10,500 nucleotides of DNA from Glandiceps talaboti (GCF_964340395.1 NC_135568.1:19020748-19031247), one strand, 5' to 3'; positions 1-7,104 are shown, counted from the stretch's first letter. Numbers and translations: made by a program. Notes: a model not told the origin generated them from the sequence alone.

Positions 1-122
1 ATCTCTGATAGACTGCCATTTAAACAGGTTTTGTTTTTGGCTATAGAAACTATCAAGTGACACTAATTTTGATTTTCAGATTTTGCAGACAGATATACAT
101 GTTTAATTTAATGTATCTTTTG

Positions 123-159
123 TTAGTCCCCGCCAGACTAAGTCCGGGATGGGGACTAA
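123..159. repeat. Short GC-rich hairpin
   Basis: The 9-nt arm TTAGTCCCC (123-131) is perfectly complementary to GGGGACTAA (151-159), with a 19-nt loop that itself carries related bases. It sits just upstream of the degenerate ~150-bp tandem repeat and may be the edge of that dispersed repeat. Apart from this hairpin I see nothing recognisable in 1-209: no exon, no Gly-X-Y coding and no microsatellite. Confidence 0.6.
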
Positions 160-209
160 TGGATTGGGTTCCGTCCATCTGGAGCCGTTTCTTGGAGATG
201 ACTGGACTG

Positions 210-740
210 ATTTATTTCAAACTTTGTACATAGGCAACATACTATGGCATACATATGCATATCAATTTTTTCCATGATACAATTTAATATGGCCGCCTAG
301 CAGCCATTTTGTTTGCTAATTTTCCCTGTCCAAAGCCATAACTCAGACATGCTTGAACAGATCTCATTCAAAGTTGGTATTAGGACAGTGTTCTATGACA
401 TACATGTGCATATTCATTGTTGTTGTGATACGATCCAATATGGCCACCTAGTAACCATTCTGTTTGTGAATTTTCCATTTCCAAAGCCATAACTCAGACA
501 TGCTTGAACAGATCTCATTCAAAGTTGGTATTAGCACAGTGTTCTATGACATACATGTACATATCCATTTTTGTCGTGATACGATCCAATATGGCTGCCT
601 GGCAGCCATTTTGTTGGCGCAGTTTGTATAAGACATAACTCGGACATGCTTGAACAGGTTCCCCCCCCCCCCCCCCCCCCCCCCCCCAGTTTTCATGTCC
701 AAAGACATAACTCAGACATGCTTGAACAGGTCCCCACCCC
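210..740. repeat. Degenerate tandem repeat, ~150-bp unit
   Basis: The phrase CATAACTCAGACATGCTTGA recurs with small changes from about 338, 489, 634 and 706, so the spacing is about 151, 145 and then 72 nt. The rest of the unit also repeats: CATACATGT near 400 and 550, a GATACGATCCAATATGGC block near 428 and 578, and CAGCCATTTTGTT near 301 and 603. 210-330 is an older partial unit. The third copy is cut short by the poly-C run. No reading frame is conserved between copies, so this is non-coding repeat DNA, either upstream of the first visible collagen exon or in a preceding intron. Confidence 0.85.
661..687. repeat. Poly-C run, 27 nt
   Basis: Twenty-seven consecutive C residues interrupt the third unit of the ~150-bp tandem repeat, directly after GAACAGGTT. 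The fourth unit has GAACAGGTCCCCACCCCACCC at the equivalent place, so the run looks like local expansion of an existing C-rich spot. The exact length may be unreliable because homopolymers are hard to sequence and assemble. Confidence 0.95.
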
Positions 741-790
741 ACCCGACCCATCCTTTATTGTTGAATGGTTTATTCCATCATGTCATGATA

Positions 791-1127
791 TAGTGATATC
801 AAGAAAATGACAATGTAAACTGCCAGTTCCTTAAAACCCAATCTTAGCGGGTACTATGTCATTCTCAATGACTTGTTGTTGAATGGTTTATTCCGTCACG
901 TCATCTTGAAGAGTAGGCATGTCCCATGTCCAACGAGGAGACACAACATGAGTAGGCATGTGCCATGTCCAACGAGCAGACACAACATATCTAAGTCTGT
1001 TTGATTTAGGTTCACAAGTGTTGTTGCGTGATCAGAGTAGTGATATCAAGAAAATGACAACATAAACTGCCATTTCCTTAAAACCCAATCATAGCGGGGG
1101 CTATGTCATTCTCAATGACTTGTTGTT
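791..1127. repeat. 90-bp direct duplication with a 39-bp tandem repeat between the copies
   Basis: Segments 791-880 and 1038-1127 are the same 90-bp sequence with a few substitutions (offset 247). Both start TAGTGATATCAAGAAAATGA and end CTCAATGACTTGTTGTT. A second short direct repeat, TTGTTGAATGGTTTATTCC, occurs at 758 and 876. Between the long copies lies a 39-bp unit in two tandem copies, 911-949 and 950-988, starting GAGTAGGCATGT and ending ACACAACAT, with two mismatches. No coding potential is seen. The block ends about 40 nt before the first collagen exon. Confidence 0.9.
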
Positions 1128-1170
1128 ATAGTGTTATGCCAATGAAGAGGATTTTATTTTTGTCCAACAG

Positions 1171-1212
1171 GTGTTCCAGGCATATCACCTCCATTTGTAG
1201 CAGCTCCTAAAG
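1171..1212 (+). CDS. Collagen exon (42 nt, interruption segment)
   Basis: This small exon follows the acceptor TTTTTGTCCAACAG and precedes the donor GTAACA. Read with a G donated by the previous, unseen exon it encodes GVPGISPPFVAAPK and ends one base into the next Gly codon (phase 1 at both ends). That final G joins GT at the start of the 3239 exon to restore Gly, giving [10 protein letters not shown] without a frame break. It holds two collagen triplets (GVP, GIS) followed by a non-triplet stretch PPFVAAPK, so it marks a break or hinge at the edge of a triple-helical domain. The acceptor has a T-rich tract. The call rests on frame continuity, the splice sites and the leading GVPG. The upstream part of the gene lies outside the window or is not recognisable. 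Confidence 0.75.
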
Positions 1213-1231
1213 GTAACAACTACATACAATG

Positions 1232-1267
<36 letters not shown>
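1232..1267. repeat. (AATC)n microsatellite
   Basis: About nine near-perfect copies of AATC begin 20 nt inside the intron after the 1171-1212 exon. It is a simple repeat with no coding meaning. Confidence 0.95.
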
Positions 1268-1268
<1 letters not shown>

Positions 1269-1594
1269 GTTATTGATAACAATCACACATTATTCATAGA
1301 GGATCAGTCACAAGATATTTGTAATAATTAGAGAATAATTAGAGGTGGAGGTATGTAAGGGTACCTAAAAGAATAAACTGAGACCATGAACTGAGAGTCT
1401 CAATTTGCAAAAAATGAGCCATCTAGACCAATCTTAGTTTGCCAGTCTCAGATGGTGAAATAAACCTGTCTAGCTGAGACTAATCTCAGTTTGCAAAAAT
1501 TCATGATCTGAGACCAGTCTCAGATGCCAAAAAACGTCGTCAATCTGAGACCAGTGTCAGTTCGCAAAATATCATGATCTGAGATAGTCTAGCT

Positions 1595-1675
1595 GCTAGA
1601 CCTCGGATGTTCTTCCGATACAATACGACACACGAACGAACATCGCTATCGAGGATGGAACATCCGAGGTCTAGC
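1595..1675. mobile_element. 81-bp hairpin, possible MITE
   Basis: GCTAGACCTCGGATGTTC (1595-1612) is perfectly complementary to GAACATCCGAGGTCTAGC (1658-1675). The arms are 18 nt and the loop 45 nt, with further imperfect pairing inside (CCGATA against TATCG). The hairpin grows out of the palindrome GTCTAGCTGCTAGAC (1587-1601), which is also present without the hairpin at 2136-2150. This suggests that a small foldback element lies inside the larger 1351-3188 element. The loop is CpG-rich compared with its AT-rich surroundings. It could instead be an internal stem of the host element. Confidence 0.7.
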
Positions 1676-1867
1676 AAAAGTCATCTCTGCAGTTCAGGGA
1701 TGTAAATAACTGCAAATCAAATAACCACATTGGTGACAAGCACAAGCAGAGGACAATAGGTACATTGTAATTTTGTCATGCATATTCATATGCTTGTAAA
1801 AATAACCACAATTGCCTTAACTGAAATGTGTGAATGATGTCAATAGAGGGTTTTTGACTATATTAAC

Positions 1868-1883
1868 ATATATATATATATAT
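1868..1883. repeat. (AT)8 microsatellite
   Basis: A short pure AT run in the interior of the 1351-3188 element. The surrounding 1680-2000 and 2160-2690 stretches contain no recognisable gene or repeat module. Confidence 0.9.
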
Positions 1884-2702
1884 GCATACATGGTCCAACC
1901 CATGGCCATATGTCATCTCAATGGAATGTCAAGACTGAAAATGACATTAGCTGTATGTTTGGGTAAGCCCTCACTGTGAACTTCGTTGTCTTATCGTATT
2001 GAAAGAAAGCCTGAATGTCTAGCAGCAAGACTAGATCTGAGACTGCTCCATCATAGCTGGCAAAAAAGGCAGTCTAGATGGCAAACACCAGTCTCAGATG
2101 ATAAAAAAATTGATCTGGGATGGCAACAAAGGTGAGTCTAGCTGCTAGACCCCTTGGACTATTCTGTTTACTGTATTGGCAAATAGCCAGAAGGGATCTA
2201 GCATAATTTGAGAAATCCATTGACCTAATTTACATGTTGTAGGCTGGGCAATGTATGTGTACATGCAGTGTTCTCCCAGAGGGTTTTCATGTATCAGGCC
2301 CGATATCCTTTAATTTTTGCCGATACGTGATCAGTTGTCCTGATACGCTATCAGATTGCTTAGGGTTCGGTAAATTGCATGTTGACATTGTTCATCTGTC
2401 ACTCTGTCAGCTGATGCCTTTGTTGTTTTCAATGTATACTTGCAACGTTTGTATTGATCCTTCACACATACATGTAAGCAGCAAGTAAAACTAAAGAGTT
2501 TCTAATTAGTTCAAACAACTATTCAACCCTCTACCACTACCAGACAAATTTCATTGAAGTTTGCTGTCAGTATTGTTTTCGATAGGAATAAAATGCATAA
2601 ACCCGCTAATGGTAGTGTGATTCACACTATGGTACAAGTTTTCGGTAAATCAAAGGCAAAACCGGCCTATCCGTAATGTTGGTTCGGTCGTAGATGATGA
2701 AG

Positions 2703-2940
2703 TATGTTGCCAAGATAACATCAGGGATTCATAGACAAGTGAACTAACATTCAAAAATGTATGCAAATATGTCTAGCAACATGACCACACCAATAGCAAC
2801 AGCCAAATGATTGTGTATATTGCAAAGATAACAACAGGGGTTAATAGGCAACTGGATAATCATTCAGCAAATGAACACCTATAGCTAGCATGGATTAGCA
2901 TGTCATTGGTGATATTTTTTGGCTACTAGCATGGATGTAT
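2703..2940. repeat. Dispersed repeat module A (two tandem units)
   Basis: This block contains ATGCAAATATGTCTAGCAAC, CATGACCACACCAATAGCAA and ATTCAGCAAATGAACACC. The same order of phrases returns near 6860-6980, 7774-7900 and 8051-8290. Inside the block the unit repeats about every 112 nt (TTGCCAAGATAACA near 2707, TTGCAAAGATAACA near 2819). No reading frame is shared by the copies. It lies within the interior of the 1351-3188 inverted-repeat element, so it was either captured by it or inserted into it. Confidence 0.8.
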
Positions 2941-3238
2941 TAGGTATGGGGATACATCTATGCTACTAGTAATGTTTGCTGCATTTACTATCTTTGGTAA
3001 AGTCTTCCATGTTCACAATGGTCTCAATAATATAGTCTCAGATCACGATTTTTGCAAACCAAGACTTCTCTGGTAGATGTTTTTTTTGCCATCTGAGACT
3101 GGCAAACTGGTCTCAGATGGCTGTTTTTTGGCAAACTGAGACTTTTAGTTCATGGTCTCAGTTTAACATTTTAGGAACCCTTGCATACCACACTATAAAA
3201 TGCCAACTAACCAAATATCAATTCTGTGAATACAAAAG

Positions 3239-3372
3239 GTGATGAAGGTGATCCAGGTTTACCAGGACCAGAAGGTCCTCAGGGATTACCAGGTGTTGCA
3301 GGACCACCAGGTGCAACAGGTCAGAAAGGTGATACAGGGTTACAGGGGGAAAGTGGACAAAAAGGAGAGCAG
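3239..3372 (+). CDS. Collagen exon (134 nt, 15 perfect Gly-X-Y triplets)
   Basis: The acceptor ATACAAAAG at 3238 is followed by GT, which completes a Gly codon with the last base of the 1171-1212 exon. The exon then runs as [45 protein letters not shown], fifteen uninterrupted triplets, and ends at the donor CAG|GTCAGT in phase 0. Collagen triplets form a right-handed triple helix with two other chains. Pro in the Y position (GLP, GPP) is the substrate for prolyl 4-hydroxylase. GQKGD and GQKGE fit inter-chain Lys-Glu/Asp pairing. The 1-to-0 phase shift and 134-nt length differ from the 54/108-nt exons of vertebrate fibrillar collagens. The collagen type is not determined. Confidence 0.93.
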
Positions 3373-3598
3373 GTCAGTATTATATAGCATAGTTTTGTAT
3401 GTTGTGTTAAAGGTGAATACCATAAACCTACATGTATTTTGTTTGATATGTAAACCACCTCCCATTCTGGTTATAATACAAAATTTGTTCTGTCAAACAA
3501 GCTGTGAGAGTTTCCAACAGGTATATAAAATGTGTATAGAAACTACTATTCTACTTGACTTAAAAGCTTAGTTATATAAGCACTTACTTACACATTGA

Positions 3599-3680
3599 TG
3601 TATGTGTGCGTGTGCGTGCGTGCATGCATGCGTGTGTGTGTGTGTGTCTGCCTGTCTGTGTGTGTATATCTGTATATGTA

Positions 3681-3717
<37 letters not shown>
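3599..3717. repeat. TG-rich compound microsatellite
   Basis: A compound tract of (TG)n, TGCG, TGCATGCA and TGTCTGCC units ends in a pure (TG) run of about 16 units before CCATCTATC. Open frames across it are repeat artefacts rich in Cys and Val. It lies in intron 2 and borders the 3731-4462 inverted-repeat element. 3373-3598 is AT-rich intron without recognisable features. Confidence 0.95.
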
Positions 3718-3719
<2 letters not shown>

Positions 3720-3730
3720 ATCTATCTCTG

Positions 3731-4462
3731 CTTATACGTCACCTGTCACCAATCTCGCATTCTGATTGGTCGAGAGCCCTGCAGATACACAGGCGTATTT
3801 TTCACCAACAGCCATATTTGTGCTTGTTGTATCACATGATCACTGCCCGTCCCCTGGTAAACAAATCTATCAGACAACTAGAGATCAAGCTATAACCAGC
3901 ATTTCCAGTGTCAAATTTGTTGTCAATCGAACAAAATATCACCGTTGTATACATTGTAACAAGTCTTTGAACTGTACTTTTCATGTCACAGGGAAAGTAA
4001 AAAATTCCACACACAACCGTGAAAGTCCAGTGACGGCAAACGCACGGTCGTCACGCGATCGTAAACATGAATTCCTAAATTTATGAAGGATATCAAAATT
4101 ACCACCACAGAGGTGCAATTTTTGCTTAACTAGAACAACAAAGCATATCACGAATATTATGTACATTTAATGAAATACAGTACGCAAAACAAAGACGCAC
4201 TCATTTTTCAGCTGATGGTTATAAGTTTGAATATATCGCTGAGTGATATGCAAATAGTAAACATTACGTCATACTACTGAGCAAACGCGCACTCTGATTG
4301 GATGATAAAGTTAAGGCTGACATGTAAACAACCGCATTGCAGTTATCAGAGAGGTGTGTGATACTACACTCAACAGTAAAACGTGGAAGTGATTTTATTT
4401 TAAATTGAAACAGCATTTTTAGACATTCAAAAATGAATTCATAGTCGCAGGTGACGTATAAG
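3731..4462. mobile_element. Possible 732-bp element with 15-bp inverted ends
   Basis: CTTATACGTCACCTG (3731-3745) is the exact reverse complement of CAGGTGACGTATAAG (4448-4462). The interior has a higher CpG content than the rest of the intron (for example 4025-4060). It holds CCAAT-type sites as CTGATTGG near 3762 and 4291 and an ACGTCA element near 4267. No coherent protein frame covers it. Simple repeats lie on both sides (the TG tract on the left; GTCT units beyond 4610 on the right). The right inverted end runs directly into the 4466-4600 hairpin, so the true outer end may be there instead, where ATACTTAT (4603-4610) resembles the left terminus. No target-site duplication was confirmed. 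Confidence 0.5.
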
Positions 4463-4465
4463 TGT

Positions 4466-4600
4466 GTTATTTGCCAAATACTGTTCCATATCTTGCTGCT
4501 TGAGGTAATTTTTCTGGTATAACGGCTCGCCTCCGGTTCTCCGATATACCAGAAAAATTACCTCTCGCAGCAAGATATGGAACAGTATTTGGCAAATAAC
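4466..4600. mobile_element. Long hairpin with 60-nt arms (foldback/MITE-like)
   Basis: Arm 4466-4525 pairs with 4541-4600 around a 15-nt loop. By eye there are only three mismatches: two where the left arm has TT before GAGGTAATT, and one in the inner TATAACGG against TATATCGG. The arms begin GTTATTTGCCAAATACTG and the loop is GC-rich (CTCGCCTCCGGTTCT). Pairing resumes outside after a 2-nt bulge (ATAAGTGT on the left, ATATACTTAT on the right), so the foldback may span about 4457-4610. Near-identity of the arms implies recent origin, gene conversion or selection on structure. A transcript through intron 2 would fold it into a stable stem of about 60 bp. Confidence 0.9.
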
Positions 4601-4736
4601 ATATACTTATGTCTGTCTGTCTGTTTCTTTGTTTGTGTCTCTCCCATGCATCCATGTAGATGTCTTTGATTAATTGAAGATACTAGGTTCGCAGTATTTG
4701 TAATGACTCACCCAGTGTTCTGACATTGTATTGTAG

Positions 4737-4874
4737 GGATCACCTGGTGAAGGTATAGCTGGTTCACCTGGTTCACAGGGTCCTATTGGACCACCAGGTC
4801 CACCTGGTGACCCAGGGACCACTGAAATTGAAGATGAAGAGTTTATCAGCATACCAGGAGCAAAGGGAGAAAAG
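4737..4874 (+). CDS. Collagen exon (138 nt, triplets with acidic insert)
   Basis: The exon lies between acceptor ATTGTATTGTAG and donor AAG|GTGACC, is phase 0 at both ends and encodes 46 residues. The order is GSP, the two-residue imperfection GE, GIA GSP GSQ GPI GPP GPP GDP, then G followed by the 13-residue non-collagenous insert TTEIEDEEFISIP, then GAK GEK. The insert is acidic (six Glu/Asp) with hydrophobic Ile and Phe. Such breaks are common in type IV, multiplexin, FACIT and transmembrane collagens, where they add flexibility or binding sites, and they are absent from the main helix of fibrillar collagens. The frame continues from GEQ of the 3239 exon and into GDT of the 5946 exon. The open antisense frame here is a shadow of the Gly/Pro repeat. 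Confidence 0.93.
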
Positions 4875-5030
4875 GTGACCAATATTATGTAGTCTATTTA
4901 GAGGAAATTACATTCTCTAAATATTGAAAAGACAAATAATCATCTGTCTTGGAATTTTGGAAAATTAAAAAAAAAAATCTATCCCTGGCTTGGTGTAAAA
5001 CCGTAATGTCTTATCCTTTTGTAGATCTCT

Positions 5031-5219
5031 ATGTGTTGATTACAATGTTGAAATTCATCTCTTTCTATGTGTTGATTACAATGTTGAAATTCATCTCTTT
5101 CTATGTGTTGATTACAATGTTGAAATTCATCTATTTCTGTGTGTTGATTACAATGTTGAAATTCATCTATTTCTGTGTGTTGATTACAATGTTGAAATTC
5201 ATCTGTTTCTATTTGCTGA
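5031..5219. repeat. 36-bp minisatellite, five copies plus a partial
   Basis: Units start at 5031, 5067, 5103, 5139 and 5175. Each begins RTGTGTTGATTACAATGTTG and ends in a CATCTNTTTCT variant. The last four copies differ from the first by only one to three bases, and a degraded sixth unit starts at 5211. Because 36 is divisible by three, both strands are open across the array. The predicted peptides are a by-product, since they carry no splice-compatible collagen sequence. It lies in the intron between the 4737 and 5946 exons. Confidence 0.95.
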
Positions 5220-5315
5220 CAATAGTCCACAGGACTGGTTAAATCAAAATGGATATGCAGTTCAGTGTCCACGGACTGCTTACATTCTTCCTTATATAGA
5301 GTAGACTTATTTGCT

Positions 5316-5500
5316 ATAAAATTTAGCCATCACATTGTTTATGACATGATGAGCTCTTCAGTAATCTGCAAATTAGGTGTAAAAAATGCATCTTTTTTTG
5401 TCAGAATTCTGTAATTCCAAAACTACAGAGCAGATTGGGCTGAAATTTACTGAGGATGCATCTAGAGATGTGTAGATGGAGGTGTATTCATTTGGTTTAG
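5316..5500. repeat. Dispersed repeat module B
   Basis: This segment contains TGCAAATTAGGTGTAAAAAA, ATTCCAAAACTAC, AGCAGATTGGGCTGAAATTT and GAGGATGCATCT. The same phrases appear in the same order at about 7350-7515, and again more loosely at 7260-7340 and 7530-7640. It is intronic and non-coding. 5220-5315 shows nothing recognisable. Confidence 0.85.
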
Positions 5501-5540
5501 TTTCACTTGTGTTTTGCTAAACTGTTTTGTTCAAACATGC

Positions 5541-5684
5541 ACAGACATACACATATATACACATACACCCATACACACACATATACACATACAGACATAC
5601 AGTCATATACACGCATCCATACATTCATACATACATACATATACACACACATACATACATACATACATACATACACATACGCAC

Positions 5685-5715
<31 letters not shown>

Positions 5716-5830
5716 CACACACATACATACATACATACATACATACACAAACGCACACATACACATACACTCATACACAGACATACATATACACATATAC
5801 ATACACATAAAAAACTTACACATACACAGA
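5541..5830. repeat. (ACAT)/(ACACAT) compound microsatellite
   Basis: About 290 nt consist almost wholly of ACAT, ACAC and ATAC units, with a repeated larger block: ATATACACACACATAC followed by several ACAT units, near 5639 and 5710. All three + frames and one - frame stay open because the repeat lacks stop codons, giving Thr/His/Tyr or Met/Cys/Val-rich artefacts. It is intronic, about 115 nt before the next collagen exon. Confidence 0.97.
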
Positions 5831-5945
5831 GTCACAATAAATTTTAGTGAACATGTATTGTGGGTGACTCACAAAAGATATGCAAGTAAAAAGACAATAT
5901 TTGAATGCTAAAACTAAACTTTGTTCATTATCTTTATCTTGATAG

Positions 5946-5972
5946 GGTGATACAGGAAGTAAAGGTTCTGCG
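5946..5972 (+). CDS. Collagen micro-exon (27 nt)
   Basis: Acceptor TATCTTGATAG and the strong donor GTAAGT enclose exactly nine codons reading GDT GSK GSA, three Gly-X-Y triplets, phase 0 on both sides. Exons of 27, 36, 45, 54 and 63 nt, all multiples of the 9-nt triplet unit, are usual in non-fibrillar collagens. Inclusion or skipping would change the helix by three triplets without a frameshift, so alternative splicing is possible but not shown. It is too short to be found by coding statistics. The evidence is the splice sites, the triplet pattern and its fit between GEK (4874) and GVP (6338). Confidence 0.85.
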
Positions 5973-6155
5973 GTAAGTCAAACTTGTCTTTGAAATCATC
6001 TGATAATCTTGTGTATGGATAAGATGCTATACTCCCTGCAAGTTGAGGAAGTATGAAGGGCTGTTATGTTGTGCCACTATAGCTCTATGCCAGGGGGAAT
6101 AATTGCACAGTTTGAGCACCGTGTAGGAGATCAATTGAAAGCTAACATTATATAG

Positions 6156-6168
6156 TGACCTTTGACCT
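6156..6168. promoter_or_regulatory. DR1-like nuclear-receptor motif
   Basis: TGACCTTTGACCT reads AGGTCAAAGGTCA on the - strand, a perfect direct repeat of AGGTCA with one spacer base. That is the consensus for RXR/HNF4/PPAR-type receptors. It sits alone in the 365-nt intron before the last visible exon. The same phrase also occurs by descent in repeats of many genomes, so function is unproven. Confidence 0.35.
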
Positions 6169-6337
6169 TTGGAGATTGACACGCCATCTTATGATATTAC
6201 ATTTTGTATGGATAAAGTTATTGAGAAATTGATACAGCTGTACTTTGACAAATTCTTGGATTATGTTGTCATAGTTTCATGAAAATGTCTTTCAGTGTAT
6301 TCAGATTGTATTATAGTGTCTATTTTGTATTCTATAG

Positions 6338-6400
6338 GGTGTGCCTGGTGCTGAAGGTCCCCCTGGTGGTTCTGGTATTCCAGGACCACAGGGAGAGAAG
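6338..6400 (+). CDS. Collagen exon (63 nt, 7 Gly-X-Y triplets)
   Basis: Acceptor TATTTTGTATTCTATAG leads into GVP GAE GPP GGS GIP GPQ GEK, seven perfect triplets in phase 0, ending AAG at the strong donor GTGAGT. Y-position Pro occurs three times. It follows the 27-nt micro-exon in frame and is the last collagen exon I can recognise. The donor shows that the gene continues downstream, but no further Gly-X-Y coding is visible in the remaining 4.1 kb. The next intron is therefore long, or the following exon encodes an unrecognised non-collagenous part. Confidence 0.93.
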
Positions 6401-6589
6401 GTGAGTCACAGATTTTTTCTACTAAATTGTCTTTCATGTATTTTCCAGTACAATGGGCTCTGTCCGTCTGTCTGTGCATGCATGTTTGTGTCTGTCAGTC
6501 CATACTAAATATGTCATTTCTCAGACGTGCAATATCCTTATTTCTTTCAAACTTGACACAAAGGTGACATGTGCATGTCAATTTGTTTT

Positions 6590-6860
6590 TTAGTACAACT
6601 GAACTGATCAGGTTCATTAGTGCTTATGGCATTGTGCGGTGTCTGTCTGTCTGTCTGTTTGTGTGTTTGTGTGTGTGTTTGTGCAAATGACTTAACTCAA
6701 ATACCGCTAGGCCAATTGTTTTGATATTGGATAGGGATGTTCCCTTTGATGTCTAGTTGGGAAATTGTTCAAAGCAAAATGATTGCATCACACAGGTGTG
6801 TGATTTCAGTAAAAATATGTCATTTTTGGTAGAAAATAGATAAATGATAATACTTTCAGA
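6590..6860. repeat. Dispersed repeat module C with embedded GTCT/GT tract (short copy)
   Basis: The order is: TAGTACAACTGAACTGATCA, GGTTCATTAGTGC, a (GTCT)/(GTTT)/(GT) tract of about 50 nt at 6637-6684, then CGCTAGGCCAATTG and CTAGTTGGGAAATTGTTCAA. The same series with a much longer GT tract is found at 6982-7290, so the microsatellite is an internal part of the repeat. 6401-6589 also holds a minor GTCT tract (near 6460-6500) but no exon. Confidence 0.8.
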
Positions 6861-6861
6861 A

Positions 6862-7029
6862 AATATATGTAAATATGTCTAGCAACAGCAAAACGATGGC
6901 ACAGGGCTGAATAGGCAATTGGATTAACATTCAGCAAATGAACACCTATTGTTAGCATGGATCAGCAGGTGGATAAACATTTTTAGCACAACTAAACTGA
7001 TAAGGTTCGGTAGTGCCATAGGCATCACT

Positions 7030-7030
<1 letters not shown>
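6862..7030. repeat. Dispersed repeat module A joined to the start of module C
   Basis: AAATATGTCTAGCAACAGC, ATAGGCAATTGGAT, ATTCAGCAAATGAACACC and TAGCATGGATCAGCA match 2755-2910. This is followed directly by TAGCACAACTAAACTGATAA and GGTTCGGTAGTGC, the module C phrase. The A-to-C junction shows that these modules are segments of one longer repeat family. No coding frame is conserved. Confidence 0.8.

Positions 7031-7031
<1 letters not shown>

Positions 7032-7104
<73 letters not shown>

Larger units (their letters stand above)
1351..3188. mobile_element. Putative non-autonomous DNA transposon with ~100-bp inverted ends
   Basis: Segment 1351-1455 matches the reverse complement of 3089-3188, roughly four bases in five by eye. 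The outer ends read GTATGTAAGGGTACCTAAAA on the left and GTATGCAAGGGTTCCTAAAA on the right (reverse complement). Both then continue through AAACTGAGACCATGAACT and TTTGCCAGTCTCAGATGG. The heptamer CTGAGAC or its complement GTCTCAG occurs six times between 1378 and 1552, twice near 2037-2097 and five times between 3035 and 3161. This clustering resembles subterminal transposase-binding repeats. The 1.8-kb interior holds no convincing protein frame, so mobility would depend on a transposase elsewhere. No clear target-site duplication is visible, which suggests an old copy or inexact ends. A foldback-type arrangement of a repeated module is the main alternative. It fills nearly all of collagen intron 1. 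Confidence 0.6.

Noticed and set aside
2255-2488. 77-codon + ORF in intron 1
   Set aside because: There is no domain, repeat or splice context; it lies in the interior of a repeat element and its length is expected by chance.
2703-2940. Module A as a tRNA-derived SINE
   Set aside because: I found no convincing A-box and B-box pair or tail, and the tandem-like unit structure does not fit a SINE.
3602-3895. Cys/Val-rich ORFs over the TG tract
   Set aside because: They are simple-repeat translations with no domain or conserved context.
3832-4166. Overlapping 60-106 codon ORFs in the 3731-4462 element
   Set aside because: Different frames and strands overlap with no protein-like motif; I could not support a transposase remnant.
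4670-4882. - strand Pro/Gly-rich ORF
   Set aside because: It is the antisense shadow of the 4737-4874 collagen exon; splice sites and phases support only the + strand.
5031-5219. 36-bp periodic array resembling CRISPR repeat spacing
   Set aside because: Units are contiguous with no variable spacers, and the setting is an animal intron. It is a minisatellite.
4949-5272. Open frames on both strands with a 12-residue repeat
   Set aside because: They result from a 36-nt unit without stops; there are no splice-compatible ends or homology to collagen.
5503-5911. Several overlapping ORFs of 98-134 codons
   Set aside because: They fall in the ACAT/ACACAT microsatellite, where all frames stay open; composition is only Thr/His/Tyr/Ile or Met/Cys/Val.
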